A stretch of DNA of 19,398 bases from Bacillota bacterium (lineage in GTDB: Bacteria > Bacillota > Clostridia > Christensenellales > CAG-138), in assembly GCA_023451115.1 (NCBI GenBank), contig JAEXFV010000056.1, positions 1 to 19,398 of the forward strand, read 5' to 3'. Of the stretch, positions 5,830 through 12,662 are shown piece after piece. A program made the position numbers and the translations under genes. The first letter of the stretch is position 1; every line of letters starts with the position of its first letter. The notes beneath the pieces were generated by a model. It had not been told where the DNA came from, did no database searches, and saw only the letters and a program-made list of their open reading frames with translations.

Positions 5830-6669
5830 TTATTGCTCAACCGGATAACCCGGCGTGCCTTTGTTTATCCAGAAGGCAGTGGCCGCAAGCGCCAGGCATA
5901 CGCCTGCAAGCAGCCGATAATAAAGGGAATACCCAGTCAAAAAAGATGCCGCAAACAGGATACTTCCACAAATTAGGTAGCGTAGCGCGCGGCCTGAACC
6001 AAAGGCCTGCGCTTGTATTTCGCTATGGCTTTCTCTACTGCCTCGCTGCATGCTGCGGATGCGTGCATCCAAATCCGTTTGCGTAATGGGCAGGGCGTCT
6101 GCCTGCTCAATATGGCGGATCAGCTCCTGGGGGCCGTAAGGGATTATGTTGCCGGGCAAGCGTTTACACAAGGCCAAAGCCTGGGGGGTAAATGGAGCCG
6201 TAGCATACAGCAGAATGTGCTGTGCGCCTTGGTTTTGCCCGGCCCGCCAAGCGCGCAGCACATCATCTTCTCTTACGGGTTGCACTTGTTGCAGCCCAAT
6301 GGCAAGCGGCTGGTACTCTGGCGAGGGGGCACGATCTATCGTCAACGCTTGCACCTGCTGCAAAAAAGCTGCTTTGGGCAGCACCATAAGCTGTTCCAAC
6401 CGGGCAGCCTGCCGCAAGCGCTGCTGCTCCTGCTGCACAAAACGGTCAAAACGTAGCCCCCGCCACAACCTGGCAGCAAAAAGAAACAGGGCGGTGGTCA
6501 CCGCCGTTAACACATGAACCGCCACCTGATTTGGCACGTTAGAACGAAACCACAGATAGCTTGCAGCCACAAATAACAGCCGCAGCAACACCGCGTCCAG
6601 CACCCGCGCCGCTTTCGAACGGCCCTTGCACTGGCGCTGCCGGTAATAACGCAAAAGATCTTTTTCCAT
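5830..6669 (-). CDS. Four-helix membrane protein with a cytoplasmic domain, possibly Mrr/PDDEXK-like
   Basis: I do not recognise this 279-residue protein. Two hydrophobic helices lie at about 24-42 and 49-68, then a soluble region 70-228 with a Gln/Arg-rich helix (FVQQEQQRLRQAARLEQL), then two more helices at about 229-247 and 250-267. The soluble middle reads GAQHILLYATAPFTPQALALC then NIIPYGPQELIRHIE (residues 148-187). That pattern, a hydrophobic strand, a short T-x-x-F-T-P-x-A turn and a strand ending before a helix, resembles the second half of the Mrr-type restriction fold seen in some membrane proteins, but no catalytic D-ExK set is evident. The start has AAAGGGG upstream. It diverges from nadD-yqeK and is separated by 170 nt from the small-peptide genes, so it may be a one-gene unit. 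Confidence 0.75.
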   Translation of the reverse strand: MEKDLLRYYRQRQCKGRSKAARVLDAVLLRLLFVAASYLWFRSNVPNQVAVHVLTAVTTALFLFAARLWRGLRFDRFVQQEQQRLRQAARLEQLMVLPKAAFLQQVQALTIDRAPSPEYQPLAIGLQQVQPVREDDVLRAWRAGQNQGAQHILLYATAPFTPQALALCKRLPGNIIPYGPQELIRHIEQADALPITQTDLDARIRSMQRGSRESHSEIQAQAFGSGRALRYLICGSILFAASFLTGYSLYYRLLAGVCLALAATAFWINKGTPGYPVEQ

Positions 6670-6722
6670 AGAAAAATCCCCTTTCTACAAATCGGTTTAG
6701 CATAGCAGGCGCTTTGCTTACA

Positions 6723-6751
6723 TTGTTGCCGCAGTGGATTTGGTGTATACT
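6723..6751 (+). promoter_or_regulatory. Candidate promoter of nadD-yqeK and rsfS
   Basis: TTGTTG (6723-6728) is followed after 17 nt by TATACT (6746-6751), 50 nt before the ATG at 6802. The -35 match is modest, the -10 good. Confidence 0.5.
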
Positions 6752-6801
6752 GAAACATGCGATAGAATGGTTAAAATTCGTGTAAGGCGAGGTAGTTTAC
6801 C

Positions 6802-7941
6802 ATGGAGCAATCCCTTCCGGGCCGGATCGGTATGCTGGGCGGCACATTTAATCCCATACATAACGGCCATATTCAAATGGCGCAGGCAGCGTTGGAGCAG
6901 ATCGGTTTGGACCGGGTGTTGCTGATGGTGGACCGCGATCCGCCGCACAAAACAGTGCAGGATGCGATTCCCGCGAGCTACCGTTTTGAAATGGCACGGT
7001 TAGCAGCGCAAGAGTTGGGAGAACCGAAAATTGCAGCTTGTGACATAGAGCTGAAGCGGGAAGGGAAAAGCTATACCATTGACACCCTGCGGGATTTACA
7101 AAAGCGTAATCCGGGCGCACAACTGTTTTGCATTGTGGGGGGAGACATGCTAAAGGATCTGCCCAATTGGAAGCAGGCCCGGGAGATTTTTCGCATTGCC
7201 GCCATTGTGGCTTTTGCCCGGGAGGGATTGCAGGGCACAGAGCAGCAGGATGCGCAAAGGTTGCGGGAAGAGTTTGGCGCCGTAGTACATTTACTTAACG
7301 TTGCGATACCCCCAATTTCTTCGACCCAGGTGCGGCAGCATATACGGGATGCTTTGCCCATCAGCGGGTTACTGCCCCTTATGGTAGAGAAATATCTCTA
7401 TGAAAATGGGCTGTATTTTCCCCCTTTCATCAAAGCCATGCAGGAAAAGCTCAGGGCGGCGTTGAATAATAATAGATATCAGCATACTATGGGTGTGGTG
7501 CGGTGTGCCCAATGGCTGGCCCAGCGGTATCAGGTAAACAGCCATCAGGCCCGCCTGGCAGCCCTGCTCCACGATTGTGGCCGTGGGGTGGATGGAGGTA
7601 ACCTGACCCACGCAAAGACCAGCCAGCGCCTTGCGCGGCAGGTATACGGGGTAACGGATGATGCTGTGCTGCGGGCGATTGGCCTGCATACCACTGGAGC
7701 ACCAGATATGGATGATTTATGCAAAATCATTTATCTGGCGGACATGATAGAACCTGGGCGGGATTATCAAGGGGTAGCGGCTTTGCGGCAGTTGGCGCAA
7801 AGAGACTTAAATCTGGCGGTAATGGCGGGGCTGCGGCAAACCATTGATTTTGTACAGCATAATGGAAAAACGGTAGACCCGGCGTCTTTGGAAACGCTGG
7901 AGGCATTACAACGGGAAACCCAAACAATATCCAATGATTAA
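6802..7941 (+). CDS. nadD: Fused nicotinate-nucleotide adenylyltransferase (NadD) and YqeK HD-domain hydrolase
   Basis: Residues 1 to about 205 are NadD, which adenylates nicotinate mononucleotide to deamido-NAD in NAD synthesis. They contain GGTFNPIHNGH (13-23), the GGDMLKDLPNW block (113-123) and the C-terminal ISSTQVR (172-178). Residues about 208-379 are a YqeK-type HD domain, a family shown to hydrolyse diadenosine tetraphosphate symmetrically. Its metal ligands are visible as H228 (RYQHTMG), H257-D258 (LLHDCG), H296 (LHTTG) and D314 (LADMIEPGR). The two are separate adjacent genes in most Firmicutes; here there is one uninterrupted frame with only a short linker (YFPPFIKAMQ). The start has GCGAGG upstream. 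rsfS follows after 11 nt, so they form an operon. Confidence 0.95.
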   Translation: MEQSLPGRIGMLGGTFNPIHNGHIQMAQAALEQIGLDRVLLMVDRDPPHKTVQDAIPASYRFEMARLAAQELGEPKIAACDIELKREGKSYTIDTLRDLQKRNPGAQLFCIVGGDMLKDLPNWKQAREIFRIAAIVAFAREGLQGTEQQDAQRLREEFGAVVHLLNVAIPPISSTQVRQHIRDALPISGLLPLMVEKYLYENGLYFPPFIKAMQEKLRAALNNNRYQHTMGVVRCAQWLAQRYQVNSHQARLAALLHDCGRGVDGGNLTHAKTSQRLARQVYGVTDDAVLRAIGLHTTGAPDMDDLCKIIYLADMIEPGRDYQGVAALRQLAQRDLNLAVMAGLRQTIDFVQHNGKTVDPASLETLEALQRETQTISND

Positions 7942-7952
7942 AGGAGGCAGAA

Positions 7953-8345
7953 GTGAATTTGGAGCTAAAGGAACAGGTATTGGGCCTATGTGAAGTGTTG
8001 TATAACAAGAAGGCGCTGGATATTGTGGCGATTCATGTGGCGGACAAAACCATCATTGCCGATTGGTTTGTGATCTGCAGCGGCCGCGCGGTGCCCCAGG
8101 TCAAAGCGCTATGCGATGAACTGGAAGAAAAAGCACCGGATCTGGGCCTGGAAACCCGCCGCAAGGATGGATACCCGGAAGGCAGGTGGGTGGTGCTGGA
8201 CTTTGGCAGCATTTTGGTGCATGTATTTATTCCGGATGAGCGTAAGTATTACAATATGGAGCGTTTATGGCTGGATGACCCTGCCCAGGCAGTGATGTAT
8301 TCCCAGCTGATGGAAGAAAAAGAACGGGAGCAGGCACAAATATAA
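7953..8345 (+). CDS. rsfS: Ribosomal silencing factor RsfS
   Basis: This 130-residue protein of the RsfS/Iojap family binds ribosomal protein uL14 and blocks joining of the ribosomal subunits when nutrients are short. Family landmarks are KKALDIVAIHV, the ADWFVICSG strand, and the C-terminal DGYPEGRWVVLDFGSILVHVF and YYNMERLW blocks. Translation starts at GTG 7953 with AAAGGAGG 6-7 nt upstream. It lies 11 nt after nadD-yqeK, the usual Firmicute order, although the LytR-CpsA-Psr gene often found between yqeK and rsfS is absent. A strong terminator follows. Confidence 0.95.
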   Translation: MNLELKEQVLGLCEVLYNKKALDIVAIHVADKTIIADWFVICSGRAVPQVKALCDELEEKAPDLGLETRRKDGYPEGRWVVLDFGSILVHVFIPDERKYYNMERLWLDDPAQAVMYSQLMEEKEREQAQI

Positions 8346-8435
8346 GGAAAAGACCTTTCCCTGCATGGCTGAATTTCAGGGGGATTTATAAAGCGCTGTG
8401 CTGTAGGCAGGGTCTGTAGCAATTGCAAACCAAAA

Positions 8436-8472
8436 CAAGCGTACCATCAAAATGGTACGCTTGTGATATTTT
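8436..8472 (+). terminator. Intrinsic terminator of nadD-yqeK/rsfS
   Basis: A perfect 12-bp stem CAAGCGTACCAT (8436-8447) with ATGGTACGCTTG (8452-8463) and a CAAA loop is followed by TGATATTTTT. The rest of the 195-nt gap to the aspartate kinase stop holds no gene. Confidence 0.85.
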
Positions 8473-8540
8473 TCCCTGCCTGGCCCTATGAGGCGCACCC
8501 TTTGGCTTTGCTTCCCCAGAGGGCATTGGGCTTTTCCGGT

Positions 8541-9851
8541 TTAATCCTTGAATGCTTCGTAAATGGCACGTACAGCAGTGGGGAGCTCATCGCTTTCTAC
8601 CCCTACGATGATATTCATTTCGCTGGAACCCTGGTCAATCATGCGGATATTAACCCCCGCCCGGGCCAAAGCTCCAAATAGTTTGGCGGAAACGCCTACG
8701 GAATGCACCATGCCCCGGCCCACAGTGGCGATAAGCGCCATATTGTCATGGAGCTCCACGCTGTCCGCCTGACATTCGCTCATCAGTTCGTCCACCACCT
8801 GGCTGCGCTTGCCTTCCAGCTCCTTATCCGCAACCACCAGGGACATGGTGTCGATGCCGGTGGGCATATGCTCAAAGGAAATCCTGTGGCGCTTGAGTAC
8901 GGCCAGCACGCTGTAGCCAAAGCCCACTTCGCCATGCATGTTGTCCTTGGCGATAGCGATAACCGTAAATCCCGTGCGGCCGGCAATGCCAGTAAGCCGC
9001 CCTTCCAGCGGGATGCCTTCGTTATCGGGGATGATGAAGGTGCCAGGATCCTGGGGGGCATTGGTGTTGCGCACGTTGATGGGTATGCATGCCTGGCGCA
9101 CAGGGAAAATGCTGTCTTCATGCAGAACCGTAGCGCCCATATAGGCCAGCTCCCGCAGCTCGGAATAGGTGATCTGCTCAATGTGCTTCGGATTCTTTAC
9201 AATCCGGGGATCCGCCATCAGAAAACCGGATACATCCGTCCAGTTTTCATAAATATCTGCCCCCACGCCCCGTGCTACGATGGCACCGGTAATATCCGAT
9301 CCGCCCCGGGGAAATACCTTGATGGAGCCGTCCGGCAGGCTGCCGTAGAACCCGGGCACTACCACGTAGCGGGTCCCAGCCAGGGCCTGCATGCGCCGCT
9401 GGGTTTCTTCCGCATCGAACACCCCGTTAATGTCAAAAGAAATCAGCTCCGCAGGGTCCGCAAAATCAAAGCCCAGATAGTCCGCCAGCAAAAGGCCGTT
9501 GAGATACTCGCCCCGGCTTGCGGCGTAATCCGCAGAAGCGCCTTGCATCAGATTGTTCCAAACCGTTTGCAGATGGGAACGGATATCGATATGCAAGCCC
9601 AGCTCCTGCGCAATATCGATATACCGCTGCGCAATGGTATCGAACACTTCTTCAAAAGACTCTCCCTGGGCCGCCAATTTTTGACAGCGGAACAGGAGAT
9701 CCGTCACTTTTTCGTCTTTATACGTGCGTTTGCCCGGGGCAGAGGGCACCAGGAACAGGCGCTGTGGATCCGCTTCCATAATAGCACGTACTTTTCTAAA
9801 TTGCGCGGCGTCCGCCAGAGAACTGCCGCCGAACTTTGCAACCTTTACCAT
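8541..9851 (-). CDS. lysC: Aspartate kinase with two ACT domains
   Basis: Aspartokinase phosphorylates L-aspartate to aspartyl phosphate, the first step to lysine, threonine, methionine and diaminopimelate. The 436-residue protein has KFGGSS (6-11), SRGEYLNGLLLADYLG (112-127), the FPRGGSDITG nucleotide/substrate motif (180-189) and VSGFLMADPRIV (207-218). The C-terminal part contains two ACT regulatory domains (about 297-367 and 372-436, with GRGMVHSVGVSAKLFGALA), so feedback inhibition by an amino acid is expected. ATG 9851 is chosen because GGAGGAG sits just upstream and the family N-terminus starts here; a longer frame to 9893 is unlikely. It is the last gene of the serine-related block, 96 nt after the DUF1015 gene. 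Which end product inhibits it is not readable, so the symbol is provisional. Confidence 0.93.
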   Translation of the reverse strand: MVKVAKFGGSSLADAAQFRKVRAIMEADPQRLFLVPSAPGKRTYKDEKVTDLLFRCQKLAAQGESFEEVFDTIAQRYIDIAQELGLHIDIRSHLQTVWNNLMQGASADYAASRGEYLNGLLLADYLGFDFADPAELISFDINGVFDAEETQRRMQALAGTRYVVVPGFYGSLPDGSIKVFPRGGSDITGAIVARGVGADIYENWTDVSGFLMADPRIVKNPKHIEQITYSELRELAYMGATVLHEDSIFPVRQACIPINVRNTNAPQDPGTFIIPDNEGIPLEGRLTGIAGRTGFTVIAIAKDNMHGEVGFGYSVLAVLKRHRISFEHMPTGIDTMSLVVADKELEGKRSQVVDELMSECQADSVELHDNMALIATVGRGMVHSVGVSAKLFGALARAGVNIRMIDQGSSEMNIIVGVESDELPTAVRAIYEAFKD

Positions 9852-9860
9852 ACTCCTCCT

Positions 9861-9925
9861 TCCCCCAAAATCATCGGACTTCGGGGATTGCAAACAGGTT
9901 CTGCGCCGGAGCCCACCGCCCCGGC
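9861..9925 (-). repeat. Possible degenerate copy of the two-hairpin repeat upstream of lysC
   Basis: TCCCC (9861-9865) pairs with GGGGA (9883-9887), followed on the plus strand by TTGCAAACAGG and a second hairpin GCCGG (9905-9909) / CCGGC (9921-9925). The order and the CTTCGGGGATT segment recall copies A and B, but hairpin 2 is unrelated in sequence. The likeness may be chance. Confidence 0.25.
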
Positions 9926-9947
9926 ATCCCTAATCAATCCGAGCCAG

Positions 9948-11291
9948 CTACTGTATTTTCCGGCATTCCATATAATACCGCTTTTCGCATGCTTCGCCCA
10001 TGGAGAATGTTTTACGGGGCAGTGCGCCATCAAACACAACCGTTGGGAATAATTCTTCTTTTTTCATGCCGGGCAGCAGGAAGCCAACCGCATCTTTTTT
10101 CCCGGAGAGCTCCAACACAACGTCTTCTCCATGGATATAGTCCACTTCCGCACCAGCATATTCCTGGAGCAAAGCGTCAATAGCGGCCTGCAATGTGCCT
10201 ACTGGCAGCTGCTGCGCCGGGGATGTAATGAAAAACGCGCCGCATTTGCTCCCGAAGAAGAACGGCAGCACAAAGGCAGATTGCGCTTCCCCTTCTGCCT
10301 GAGCGCTTTCCAATGCCTGCCTGTGGGCATACAACTCCATGGAACAACCGCCGTTTTGCTGGTTGAGCAGCTGGTTGAGCCGCTCCAGGGCTTTTTCCGG
10401 ATCCACATGGAACAACACACGGTGGATGGGTTCAAACACAATACCTGCATCGTGGACGTTTTCCACCTCCACTAAGGCATAGCGTGCAGGGCAGTCCTCC
10501 CACTGGCTCTGGGGCAATGTGGATTTGATCTCTTCCCAGGCAGCTTTGGCCGTAGCGAAAGAGTGGTTTCCATCGCCCATGGCAAAAAGCAGCGGCGCTA
10601 TCCCTTGGCCGTACTTAGCCGCAAAGGCGGCAGGATCCGTCAACGCCGTTAAAGCGGACAATACGCTTTGTATCGCTTCCGGGTTGCTTACCAGCCGGCC
10701 TTCCACATGCCCGCCGCCCAGCATCAGATCCGTATCGTACAGCAGAGGGAAATCCGCCTGCCGCTGGGTTAAGGGCTCGATCACGGTGCGGCCAGGGTCA
10801 TCGATGAGTACCAGAATATGGGGCAATTCCACAATCGCATTTTTTCGGATTCGCAGCCGGGGCGGGATGCGATCCAGCACTGTGCCTTCTGTAGCCCGGA
10901 TCAGCGTAGTGGCCCCCTTATGATAATCATATTGCTCCAAATCCAGCGCCATAACCAGGCCGACCCGCTCTTTTCCTTCTGCTTGGCGCCGCACCAAAAC
11001 AAAACCCTGTTCCTGCGCTTGCAGCACGCCCTGCTCCAGGTAGCGTTCCATATAAGAACGGATGGTCTGCATCCTGGCGGCCTCTTCCGGCTTGCCTAGG
11101 TAGGCTTCCGGTAAAATCAAATTGAGGGTAGAGGGGGCGTCTCCTACCATGTGCGCGGCCTCTTCCCAGTACTCTGGTTGGGAGGTAAACTGATCGCAGG
11201 CAACGACCGCCCACTTGGAAAAGTCTGTGGTGGCCGGGGGGAGCAATACCGTGGGCACTTGTACACCGATGTCGTTAGGATAGCGGGTCAT
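9948..11291 (-). CDS. DUF1015 family protein in a serine-biosynthesis operon
   Basis: This 447-residue protein matches the DUF1015 family: an N-terminal QVPTVLLPP and VVACDQFTSQPEYWEE, then YDYHKGATTLIRATEGTVLDRIPPR-type core (residues 121-145) and the hallmark MGDGNHSFATAKAAWEEIK (238-256), the family's DGxH motif. No biochemical role is established to my knowledge. I recall these proteins encoded beside serA and serC in many Firmicutes and other anaerobes, which suggests a role in serine or phosphoserine metabolism; that is contextual inference. The start has GAGGAGG upstream. It begins 46 nt after serA and is followed by aspartate kinase, all in one direction. It is intact with no oddities seen. 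Confidence 0.88.
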   Translation of the reverse strand: MTRYPNDIGVQVPTVLLPPATTDFSKWAVVACDQFTSQPEYWEEAAHMVGDAPSTLNLILPEAYLGKPEEAARMQTIRSYMERYLEQGVLQAQEQGFVLVRRQAEGKERVGLVMALDLEQYDYHKGATTLIRATEGTVLDRIPPRLRIRKNAIVELPHILVLIDDPGRTVIEPLTQRQADFPLLYDTDLMLGGGHVEGRLVSNPEAIQSVLSALTALTDPAAFAAKYGQGIAPLLFAMGDGNHSFATAKAAWEEIKSTLPQSQWEDCPARYALVEVENVHDAGIVFEPIHRVLFHVDPEKALERLNQLLNQQNGGCSMELYAHRQALESAQAEGEAQSAFVLPFFFGSKCGAFFITSPAQQLPVGTLQAAIDALLQEYAGAEVDYIHGEDVVLELSGKKDAVGFLLPGMKKEELFPTVVFDGALPRKTFSMGEACEKRYYMECRKIQ

Positions 11292-11337
11292 AATGGTTTC
11301 CTCCTCATATGTATTGATGTAAAAAGGCGATAGCCCT

Positions 11338-12501
11338 TTAAAATTGCAGCGAGCGCACCCGTTTCATGCCAGGAATCTTTCTGAGGCAATCCAGCGCATC
11401 GGCAGGGAGGGCGTGATCCAAATCCAACAGCGTATAAGCGATTTCTCCCCGGCTCTTGTTCACCATGTTGGCAATGTTGCAGCCGGCTTGCGCCAGCACT
11501 GCCGTAATTTGCCCCACCATATTGGTGACATTGTCATGCAGGGCGCAAATACGGCATACGCCGGAGGGCGCCAGGACGCATTGGGGGAAGTTGACGCTGT
11601 TTTCCACATTGCCGTAGCGCAGATACTGATCCAATTCCCTTGCAGCCATGCGGGCGCAGTTCTCCTCGCTTTCCGGCGTGGAGGCGCCCAAATGCGGCAC
11701 GCAAATCACGTTTTTTTTGCCAATCAGGGCTTCGTTGGGGAAATCGGTGATATAACGGGACAGACGGCCCGCTTCCAGTGCGTCCAGCACAGCCTGGGTA
11801 TCCACCAGTTCGCCGCGAGCCAAATTCAACAGCATGGCCCCGGGCTTTATCATGGAGAGCACTTGGTCGTTAATATAATTTCGCGTTTTTTCCATTAAAG
11901 GTACGTGGATGGTGATATAATCGCAACGGGATAACATTTCCGCCAGGGAATTGGCCCGCTGGATTGCCCGGGACAATCCCCAGGCATGTTCAATGGAGAT
12001 AAATGGGTCGTATCCAATTACCTGCATGCCAATGGCATGGGCATCGTTTGCTACCATAACCCCAATGGCGCCCAAGCCAATAACCCCCAGGGTTTTTCCA
12101 TATAATTCATGGCCGATAAACTGGCGTTTCCCCTGCTCCACCTGTATCCCAATATCCGGGCCGGTAAGTTGAGAAGCCCAGGCGATTCCTTCCATTACGT
12201 TGCGGGAAGCCAATAACATACAGCAAAGAGCCAGCTCTTTTACCGCGTTTGCATTGGCGCCCGGGGTGTTAAACACCGCCACGCCCGCTTGAGTGCAGCG
12301 GTCGATGGGGATATTATTGGTGCCGGCGCCTGCCCGGGCAATGGCAAGCAGCTCTTCGTTTAAAGCGCGTTCGCGGCAGTCCATGCTGCGTACCAAAATA
12401 GCGTTAGGCTTCTCCTCTGAGGAAGACACCGTATAGCACGCAGAGGGCAAATATTCATAGATCGCGTTGGAAATAGCATTCAGGGTTAAAATACGTTGCA
12501 T
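11338..12501 (-). CDS. serA: D-3-phosphoglycerate dehydrogenase with C-terminal ACT domain
   Basis: SerA oxidises 3-phosphoglycerate to 3-phosphohydroxypyruvate with NAD, the first step of serine synthesis. The 387-residue protein carries the substrate loop AGAGTNNIP (57-65), the Rossmann motif GLGAIG (142-147), catalytic Arg229 in NLARGE, acidic D253 (ITDFPN) and His270 in PHLGASTPESEE. Residues about 315-387 form an ACT domain (VCRICALHDNVTNMVGQITA onward), the usual serine-binding regulatory module. ATG 12501 has GGAAGGAG upstream; the longer frame to 12534 lacks support. It sits 159 nt downstream of the SerC-like gene with a structured repeat in between, and 46 nt upstream of the DUF1015 gene. 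All catalytic residues are present, in contrast to its SerC-like neighbour. Confidence 0.94.
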   Translation of the reverse strand: MQRILTLNAISNAIYEYLPSACYTVSSSEEKPNAILVRSMDCRERALNEELLAIARAGAGTNNIPIDRCTQAGVAVFNTPGANANAVKELALCCMLLASRNVMEGIAWASQLTGPDIGIQVEQGKRQFIGHELYGKTLGVIGLGAIGVMVANDAHAIGMQVIGYDPFISIEHAWGLSRAIQRANSLAEMLSRCDYITIHVPLMEKTRNYINDQVLSMIKPGAMLLNLARGELVDTQAVLDALEAGRLSRYITDFPNEALIGKKNVICVPHLGASTPESEENCARMAARELDQYLRYGNVENSVNFPQCVLAPSGVCRICALHDNVTNMVGQITAVLAQAGCNIANMVNKSRGEIAYTLLDLDHALPADALDCLRKIPGMKRVRSLQF

Positions 12502-12550
12502 AGCTCCTTCCGCACTCTGCTCTTTTGGGAGCAAAGGCGTCCTTTCTGTT

Positions 12551-12573
12551 AAAAAATATTAGCGTTTTCACGC
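12551..12573 (-). terminator. Weak terminator-like hairpin in the serA leader
   Basis: On the minus strand GCGT-GAAA-ACGC (12573-12562) is followed by TAATATTTTTT. The stem is only 4 bp with a GAAA tetraloop, so it may be a partial terminator or attenuator between the SerC-like gene and serA. Confidence 0.3.
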
Positions 12574-12591
12574 ATAAAACCAAACCATAGT

Positions 12592-12662
12592 ATTCCCCAC
12601 TGCCTTACAGCATTGGGGATTTCAACAAGGTGCTATGTCAAAGCTGCCGCTTTGACCACCTT
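12592..12662 (-). repeat. Two-hairpin structured repeat, copy B (between the SerC-like gene and serA)
   Basis: Plus-strand coordinates. Hairpin 1 is TCCCCA (12594-12599) with TGGGGA (12614-12619), with inner CTG/CAG pairs. The linker TTCAACAAGG matches copy A exactly. Hairpin 2 is GTCAAAGC (12637-12644) with GCTTTGAC (12649-12656), plus fully paired AAGGTG/CACCTT outer bases. Its outer end overlaps the stop codon of the SerC-like gene. In the transcript it lies between the two serine genes and could affect decay, termination or re-initiation. Confidence 0.75.

Noticed and set aside
8703..10052. 449-codon plus-strand open frame antisense to aspartate kinase
   Set aside because: No recognisable domains; its composition follows from GC-rich codons of the kinase gene on the other strand.
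12502..12660. T-box leader controlling serA
   Set aside because: No specifier-loop layout and no AGGGTGGNACCGCG-like antiterminator sequence in the gap.
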